Positions 58,872-64,000 of a stretch of 64,000 bases of DNA are shown piece after piece. Position 1 is the first letter of the stretch, and each line of letters begins with the position of its first letter. Both the position numbers and the translations under genes were made by a program. The stretch is from the NCBI RefSeq assembly GCF_004115925.1, contig NZ_SDDX01000015.1:124001-188000 (forward strand), written 5' to 3'. Source of the DNA: Lelliottia nimipressuralis. Its GTDB lineage: Bacteria; Pseudomonadota; Gammaproteobacteria; Enterobacterales; Enterobacteriaceae. The notes under the pieces are model-generated. The model was not told where the DNA came from, ran no database searches, and saw only the letters and a list, made by a program, of their open reading frames with translations.

Positions 58872-60416
58872 ATGAAACGAGCCGTGAACGCCCTACAAAA
58901 TTTCGGAAAATCACTTTACGGACCGGTACTTATCTTACCGATTGTCGGGCTGTTTATCGCCTTCGGCAACGTGCTGGGTAACGGTAATCTTGCCGAGTAT
59001 GTGCCGTTTCTCGGCCATCCTCTGATTCAACACATTGGCCAGCTGATTGCTAAATCTGCGGTCTCGGTGCTGGTCAATCTTGCGCTGGTCTTTGCAGTGG
59101 GCATTCCTGTTGGCCTCGCCACGCGGGACAAAGGTTACGCGGTGCTTATCGGTCTGGTGACTTTTGTGGTGTTTATCAACGCCATGAATGTGACGCTCCA
59201 GCTACAAGGGCATCTCGCCCCCGCCGATCAGATGAAAGCCGCCGGACAGAGCATGGTATTAGGCGTGCAGGTTCTGGAGATGGGCGTTTTCGCCGGTATT
59301 CTGACCGGTGCCCTGTCGGGATATCTGTACAACAAATACTCTGGCGTACAGTTTAATGGCGCTATGGCGATCTACTCCGGGCACTGTTTCGTGGCGATTA
59401 TCATGCTGCCCGTGTCGATGCTGCTTGGCGTGGTGATGAGCGAGCTGTGGCCCTTTGCCCAGCATGGCATTAGCGCCATGGCATTAGCCATTAAAGGTTC
59501 TGGTCCGTTTGGCGTGGCAATTTACGGTTTCCTTGAGCGCATTCTGGTGCCAACCGGCCTGCATCACCTGGTCTATACGCCGTTCCTGTACACCGAACTA
59601 GGCGGGACGCAGGAGGTGTGCGGCACCGTCTATCAGGGCGCACGGAACATCTACTTCGCCGAAATGGCCTGCCCGGAAGTGAAACAGCTCAGCAGCACGG
59701 TCGTGTGGGATGCACGCGGAATAAGCAAAATGTTCGGCCTGCCTGCCGCGGCGCTGGCGATGTATATGACCGCCCGACCGGAGCGCAAAGCGCTGGCGAA
59801 AGCCATCCTGATCCCAGCGGCGCTAACCTCGCTGCTGGTCGGCGTAACCGAACCGCTCGAATTCTCCTTCCTGTTTGTCGCCCCGCTGCTGTTTGTGGTG
59901 CACGCGGTGCTGACCGGGATTGGCATGATGCTGTTCTATCTGTTTGGCGTTCATGCCATCGGCGCCAACGGCATTATCGATTTCATTCTCTACAACCTGC
60001 CGCTGGGCACGGAGAAGTCCAACTGGCCGATGTATATCGTCGTCGGGCTGATTATGTTCGCGCTCTATTTCATCGTGTTCCGCTTCCTGATCCTGCGTTT
60101 TAACATGAAAACGCCGGGCCGTGAGGACGACGAACAGGAAACTCGTCTGTACAGCAAGCAGGAGTATCAGGCGAAAGGCAGCAACGACGGGCTGGGCGAG
60201 TCCATCGTGGTCGGTCTCGGCGGGCGAGAAAATATTGAAGTGGTGGATAACTGCTACACCCGACTGCGCGTCACCGTGAAAGATGTCGACATCATCGATG
60301 AGCCACGGCTCAAGGCGACGGGTGCAAAAGGAATTATCAAACAAGGTAACAACGTTCAGGTGGTCTACGGGCTGCACGTCAAAAAAATGCGAGAAGCCGT
60401 TGAGACGTTTCTCTGA
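58872..60416 (+). CDS. aglB: PTS EIICB, alpha-glucoside (AglB/GlvCB-like)
   Basis: 514-residue PTS permease, glucose/maltose superfamily: EIIC membrane domain (about 1-410, ten helices, VTEPLEFSFLFVAPLLF motif with the conserved Glu) fused to an EIIB domain (about 440-514) with phospho-accepting Cys461 in VVDNCYTRLRV. No EIIA domain; the glucose-type EIIA (Crr) would serve. Start ATG 58872 after AGAGAG; the frame is open nine codons upstream. The next gene, 11 bases on, is a family 4 phospho-alpha-glucosidase, so the substrate is probably maltose, maltose 6-type derivatives or sucrose isomers, as for Klebsiella aglBA. The gene symbol is assigned by analogy. Confidence 0.85.
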   Translation: MKRAVNALQNFGKSLYGPVLILPIVGLFIAFGNVLGNGNLAEYVPFLGHPLIQHIGQLIAKSAVSVLVNLALVFAVGIPVGLATRDKGYAVLIGLVTFVVFINAMNVTLQLQGHLAPADQMKAAGQSMVLGVQVLEMGVFAGILTGALSGYLYNKYSGVQFNGAMAIYSGHCFVAIIMLPVSMLLGVVMSELWPFAQHGISAMALAIKGSGPFGVAIYGFLERILVPTGLHHLVYTPFLYTELGGTQEVCGTVYQGARNIYFAEMACPEVKQLSSTVVWDARGISKMFGLPAAALAMYMTARPERKALAKAILIPAALTSLLVGVTEPLEFSFLFVAPLLFVVHAVLTGIGMMLFYLFGVHAIGANGIIDFILYNLPLGTEKSNWPMYIVVGLIMFALYFIVFRFLILRFNMKTPGREDDEQETRLYSKQEYQAKGSNDGLGESIVVGLGGRENIEVVDNCYTRLRVTVKDVDIIDEPRLKATGAKGIIKQGNNVQVVYGLHVKKMREAVETFL

Positions 60417-60427
60417 AGGAGCCAAAC

Positions 60428-61795
60428 ATGTTTAAACCTCCCTTTATTCTCTCCATTGCCGGTGGTGGCAGCACTTACACACCCGGCATTGTGAAAAGCC
60501 TGATGGTCCAGCTGCAGGATTTCCCGCTGGCAGAAATCCGCCTCTACGACATCGACGCCGCGCGCCAGGACACCATCGCACCCGTGGTCGAGAAAGTGAT
60601 TCGCGACCACAGCCAGAGCATTAAATTCACCGTGACGCACGACCCGGAAGTGGCCTTCAGTGGTGCCCATTTTGTGTTCGCCCAGATGCGCGTTGGTCAG
60701 TATAAAATGCGCGAGCAGGACGAGAAGATCCCCCTGCGCCACGGCGTCGTCGGTCAGGAAACCTGCGGCCCTGGCGGGCTGGCATACGGGCTACGCACAA
60801 TTCTGCCGATGGTCGAACTGATCGATCTGGTAGAGCGATACGCACACGAGAAAGCGTGGATCGTGAACTACTCCAACCCGGCGGCAATTGTGGCTGAGGG
60901 CGTACGCCGCCTGCGCCCGAACGCCCGCGTGCTGAACATCTGCGATATGCCGGTGGCAGCGATGCGAAATATGGGCGCGATTCTGGGCGTCGATCGTCAC
61001 AAGCTGGAAGTGGACTATTTCGGCCTGAACCACTTCGGCTGGTTTACTCGTGTGCTGGTCGATGGCGTGGACAGATTGCCGGAGCTGCGCCGCCATATCG
61101 CAAAATATGGTCTGCTGACGGAAGATGCAGCCAAAACCGACCCGCAGCACTCAGATCCCTCATGGGTGAAAACCTGGCGCAACATTAAGCCGATCATGGA
61201 TAACTTCCCGGAATATCTGCCGAACCCGTATCTGCAGTATTACCTGATGCCAAATCAGATTGTTGAGCATCAAAACCCGGATTATACCCGTGCCAACGAA
61301 GTGATGAACGGGCGCGAGAAAAAGCTGTTTGCCGCCGCCGAAGCGTATAAGCGTACCGGGATTTTGTCCGATGCCTTCCACGTCGGCGTGCATGGCGAGT
61401 TTATTGTCGATGTGGCCCGTTCGCTGGCGTTCAACCTGCGTCAGCGCCATCTGGTGATGGTCGAAAACCGAGGGGCGATCACCAACCTGCCTTACGACGC
61501 GGTAGTGGAAGTCCCGGCCTATATCACCTCCGAAGGGCCTGAGCCGATCCGCGTGGGCCAGGTGCCACTGTTCCATCAGACGTTGCTGCAACAACAGCTC
61601 GCCTCTGAGCAACTGCTGGTGGAAGCGACCATCGAAGGCAGCTACGAAAAGGCGCTGCAGGCATTCACCCTGAACCGCACCGTGCCGACGATGGAACATG
61701 CAAAAGCCATTCTCGATGAGATGATCGAGGCCAACCGCGACTACTGGCCCGCGCTGCAAAAAGCCTGGCAGGACGGCGAAGCGGTGAAAAAATAG
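60428..61795 (+). CDS. aglA: 6-phospho-alpha-glucosidase, GH4 (AglA/GlvA-like)
   Basis: 455-residue NAD- and divalent-metal-dependent glycoside hydrolase of family 4 that hydrolyses alpha-linked glucoside 6-phosphates by a redox-elimination mechanism. N-terminal Rossmann motif ILSIAGGGSTYTPGIV, HGVVGQETCGPGG, metal-site Cys172 and His202 (ICDMP at 171-175, LNHFGW at 200-205). The ICDMP signature matches alpha-type members (GlvA, MalH, AglA). AAGGAG lies 7 bases before ATG. Second gene of a two-gene unit with the EIICB gene; sseA follows after about 90 bases with no clear terminator. Confidence 0.9.
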   Translation: MFKPPFILSIAGGGSTYTPGIVKSLMVQLQDFPLAEIRLYDIDAARQDTIAPVVEKVIRDHSQSIKFTVTHDPEVAFSGAHFVFAQMRVGQYKMREQDEKIPLRHGVVGQETCGPGGLAYGLRTILPMVELIDLVERYAHEKAWIVNYSNPAAIVAEGVRRLRPNARVLNICDMPVAAMRNMGAILGVDRHKLEVDYFGLNHFGWFTRVLVDGVDRLPELRRHIAKYGLLTEDAAKTDPQHSDPSWVKTWRNIKPIMDNFPEYLPNPYLQYYLMPNQIVEHQNPDYTRANEVMNGREKKLFAAAEAYKRTGILSDAFHVGVHGEFIVDVARSLAFNLRQRHLVMVENRGAITNLPYDAVVEVPAYITSEGPEPIRVGQVPLFHQTLLQQQLASEQLLVEATIEGSYEKALQAFTLNRTVPTMEHAKAILDEMIEANRDYWPALQKAWQDGEAVKK

Positions 61796-61883
61796 GGGGT
61801 TGCTCGCGAGTTGAACGTGGTTTGCTTGTCGGTGTCAGATAAAACACCGACAATCCTTTTTTAAGGAAAAAATGGAGGCACCC

Positions 61884-62729
61884 ATGTCCACCTCATATTT
61901 TGTCGCAGCCGACTGGCTTCTCGAACATAGCGACGACCCGGAAGTGCAAATCCTCGACGCGCGCATGGCCCCGCCAGGGCAGGAGCATCGCGACGTTCCC
62001 GCTGAATACCGCGCCGGACATCTTCCGGGCGCGGTCTTTTTTGATATCGAAGCCCTCTCCGATCACACCTCTCCCCTGCCCCATATGATGCCGCGCCCGG
62101 AGGCCTTTGCCGTGGCCATGCGTGAGCTGGGCGTGAGCCGCGATAAACATCTGGTCGTTTACGATGAGGGCAATCTGTTCTCCGCTCCGCGCGCATGGTG
62201 GATGCTGAAAACCTTCGGCGTAGAGAATGTATCTATTCTGGCCGGTGGCCTGGCAGGCTGGCAGCGCAATGAACTGCCGCTTCAGCAGGGGAATGTCGCT
62301 CTGCCGGAAGGCGACTTTGACGCGACGCTGGACCCAAACGCCGTGAAACGTCTCACCGACGTTCTGCTGGTGAGCCACGAGAAAACGGCGCAAATTGTCG
62401 ATGCCCGACCGGCGCCACGCTTTGCAGCCCAGGCTGATGAACCCCGTCCAGGCCTGAAACGCGGACACATTCCCGGCGCGCTCAACGTACCGTGGGGCGA
62501 TCTGGTATTTGAAGGCGAGCTGAAAACCACCGATGAACTGAGCGAGATTTTTGCCCGCCAGGGGGTGGATTTGCATAAGCCTGTGGTTGCCAGCTGTGGC
62601 TCCGGCGTGACCGCCTGCGTGGTGATTCTGGCGCTGGCAACGCTCGGCGTGACCGACGTGACGCTGTACGACGGTGCGTGGAGCGAATGGGGTGCCAGGG
62701 ACGATCTGCCGATTGAACCTGCTCAGTAA
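61884..62729 (+). CDS. sseA: SseA, 3-mercaptopyruvate sulfurtransferase
   Basis: Transfers sulfur from 3-mercaptopyruvate to thiol acceptors or cyanide. 281 residues, equal to E. coli: two rhodanese domains (about 1-140 and 160-281), the second with active-site loop SCGSGVTA and its catalytic Cys. ATG 61884 is chosen with GGAGG 6 bases upstream; the in-frame ATG at 61872 would add four unconserved residues. Core gene, here sandwiched between aglBA and an RpiR-type regulator whose start overlaps its stop (TAATG). Confidence 0.96.
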   Translation: MSTSYFVAADWLLEHSDDPEVQILDARMAPPGQEHRDVPAEYRAGHLPGAVFFDIEALSDHTSPLPHMMPRPEAFAVAMRELGVSRDKHLVVYDEGNLFSAPRAWWMLKTFGVENVSILAGGLAGWQRNELPLQQGNVALPEGDFDATLDPNAVKRLTDVLLVSHEKTAQIVDARPAPRFAAQADEPRPGLKRGHIPGALNVPWGDLVFEGELKTTDELSEIFARQGVDLHKPVVASCGSGVTACVVILALATLGVTDVTLYDGAWSEWGARDDLPIEPAQ

Positions 62730-63499
62730 TGGATAACCGACTGGCAACACTGCTCACGCGCGGGGAGTCCCTGACCCGCGCGGAATATCGCGTCCTGGCT
62801 CATCTCACGGAGCATCCGCTGCTGGTGGGCAATATCACGGTACGCGAGCTGGCGCAGGCGACCTTTGTCTCGACGGCCACCATTATGCGCCTGTGTCAGA
62901 AGCTGGGGTTTAGCGGTTTTAGCGAGTTCATCTGGCACTGCAAACAGCTGCTGACCGACACACCGCACATTGCGGCACAGGCGCAGGATTTGCCTCACCT
63001 GCCCGCCCTGTTCAGCCAGTTTATCGCCAACTATCAGCAGACGTTTCAGTGGGTCACGGAAGAGAAGCGCCGTCAGTTTGCCACGCTGCTGCGCGAGAAA
63101 GAGAGTTTCTTTCTTTACGGTGCCGGGTTTTCCTATTTGTTCGCGGAGTACCTGACGAAAAAGCTGCAGGTGCTGGGCAAAACGGCCTTTATCTCCGGGC
63201 CGGGCGACAGCCGGAATATTTTTCTGAGCAACGCCGCGCGCTATCAGGTGTTTATCGCGGTGTCGCGCAGTGGTGAAACAGAGCAGGTGCTGGATAAAGC
63301 GCGGATCGCCAAAAACGTCGGCATGACGGTGATTGCCTTTACCCGTGCGTCAGCGAATACGCTTGCCGGGATGGCGGATTTGCATTTCGCATTGTATGAC
63401 GAAGCCGTGCATTATGCCGCCGAGGCCGCAGGCGTGACGTCATTTGAATCGAATCTGGTTTTGCTGATGGATTTGTTACTGCTGGAAGCAACGGGGTGA
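62729..63499 (+). CDS. MurR/RpiR-family transcriptional regulator
   Basis: 256-residue regulator: N-terminal HTH_6 domain (residues 1-75, TVRELAQATFVSTATIMRLCQKLGF) and SIS sugar-phosphate-binding domain (about 105-230, FFLYGAGFSYLFAEYLTKKL and FIAVSRSGETEQVLDKARIA). SIS domains sense phosphosugars, which fits control of the aglBA operon just upstream; regulators of glv-type loci in Bacillus also belong to this family. Start overlaps the sseA stop by one base, so translation is coupled to sseA. Not present between sseA and sseB in E. coli. The target operator may be the palindrome at 58741. Confidence 0.9.
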   Translation: MDNRLATLLTRGESLTRAEYRVLAHLTEHPLLVGNITVRELAQATFVSTATIMRLCQKLGFSGFSEFIWHCKQLLTDTPHIAAQAQDLPHLPALFSQFIANYQQTFQWVTEEKRRQFATLLREKESFFLYGAGFSYLFAEYLTKKLQVLGKTAFISGPGDSRNIFLSNAARYQVFIAVSRSGETEQVLDKARIAKNVGMTVIAFTRASANTLAGMADLHFALYDEAVHYAAEAAGVTSFESNLVLLMDLLLLEATG

Positions 63500-63517
63500 G
63501 TGTTCACCCCGCGAATA

Positions 63518-64000
63518 TCAGATAATACGGGTAGTTTTCAGATCGCGCAGGAATCCGCCCCAGCGACGTTCATAGAACGGCGTGATGTGCTCGGTAATAA
63601 AGTGGCTAATGCCCTTCTCACCTTTCACGACCTGACAGATATCAATCGGCTCATCGCCCGGGAGCGTGTCGGTCGCAACGCTTCCCGCCGCCTGAATGAT
63701 CTCGTCGATGTCACCATCGGCTTCAATCCCAATCAATAGCACGGGCTGTTCTTCTGCGCTCTCTTTGATAGAGCACAGAAACGCGCGTTTCACCGGCTTG
63801 ATGGTTTTGAACAGAGTGGTCAGAGAGTCGATCATCTGCGCCGGAGGCTCAGCCACTTCAGACAACAGCAGCGTTTCGCCACCCTCCAGCACTTCCTGCG
63901 TGCTAAGCGGGTTGCCCTCTTCGCCAATCAGATGGCTGATTTCACGCGGAGTAAACTCTTTCCCGGTCGGCAGTTTTGCATTGAGGAAGAGCGTTTCACC
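63518..64000 (-). CDS. sseB: SseB family protein (5' end beyond window)
   Basis: C-terminal 160 residues of SseB, frame open through the right edge (reads GETLFLNAKLPTGKEF at the boundary). E. coli SseB has 258 residues, so about 98 N-terminal residues are missing. The conserved PAQMIDSLTTLFKTIKPVKRAF and HFITEHITPFYERRWGGFLRD segments are present. Reported to affect serine sensitivity through enhanced sulfurtransferase-related effects; the biochemical role is not settled. Convergent with the RpiR-type gene with only 18 bases between. Confidence 0.95.
   Translation of the reverse strand, partial: GETLFLNAKLPTGKEFTPREISHLIGEEGNPLSTQEVLEGGETLLLSEVAEPPAQMIDSLTTLFKTIKPVKRAFLCSIKESAEEQPVLLIGIEADGDIDEIIQAAGSVATDTLPGDEPIDICQVVKGEKGISHFITEHITPFYERRWGGFLRDLKTTRII

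Overview
This window is a chromosomal segment of an enterobacterium. Its gene order runs acrD, ypfM, yffB, dapE, ypfN, ypfH, tmcA, ypfJ, purC, bamC, dapA, gcvR, bcp, perM, bepA, yfgD, hda, uraA, upp, purM, purN, ppk, ppx, yfgF, yfgG, guaA, guaB, xseA, yfgJ, der, bamB, yfgM, hisS, ispG, rodZ, rlmN, ndk, pbpC, yfhM, sseA, sseB. That is the Escherichia coli K-12 order at about 55-57 min. The proteins are close to E. coli but clearly not E. coli, the DNA is moderately GC-rich, and several carbohydrate genes absent from this place in E. coli are inserted. A member of the Enterobacter / Lelliottia / Leclercia / Klebsiella group is likely; the genus is inferred. I saw no tRNA, rRNA, CRISPR array, prophage or intact insertion sequence.

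Layout. 1-16.2 kb: the 3' part of acrD, then lysine/diaminopimelate (dapE, dapA), purine (purC), envelope (bamC, bepA), tRNA modification (tmcA) and peroxide (bcp) genes. The hyf hydrogenase cluster that follows bcp in E. coli is absent. 16.2-20.9 kb: an accessory locus with a catalytically degenerate IS481-type transposase homologue, divergent from a tight operon. The operon encodes a cellobiose/chitobiose-type PTS EIIC, a cytoplasmic glycosylasparaginase and an M17 aminopeptidase, with a good CRP site in the divergent promoter region. 20.9-23.7 kb: hda and upp-uraA. 23.9-25.5 kb: a GH1 6-phospho-beta-glucosidase under two perfect GAAACCGGTTTC operators. 25.6-33.9 kb: purMN, ppk-ppx, yfgF, yfgG. 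33.9-36.1 kb: an added LysR regulator/MFS exporter pair. 36.1-58.6 kb: guaBA, xseA, yfgJ, an added Gfo/Idh/MocA oxidoreductase, der-bamB-yfgM-hisS-ispG-rodZ-rlmN, ndk, pbpC-yfhM. 58.6-64 kb: an alpha-glucoside (agl/glv-like) PTS and phospho-alpha-glucosidase upstream of sseA, an RpiR-type regulator directly after it, then partial sseB.

Working together: purC, purMN and guaBA each carry a recognisable PurR box, so three purine operons here probably respond together to hypoxanthine/guanine. ppk-ppx make and degrade polyphosphate. hisS-yfgM-bamB-der is a compact unit whose products serve translation, outer-membrane assembly and ribosome maturation. The added genes are mostly PTS sugar or glycoconjugate functions placed into gaps of a conserved backbone.

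The least explained part is the 16.2-20.9 kb locus. It looks like a dedicated pathway for a glycosylated asparagine or small glycopeptide, perhaps chitobiosyl-asparagine, flanked by a domesticated transposase that may act as its regulator. All gene identities rest on reading the translated sequence and remembered family members; no database search was run.
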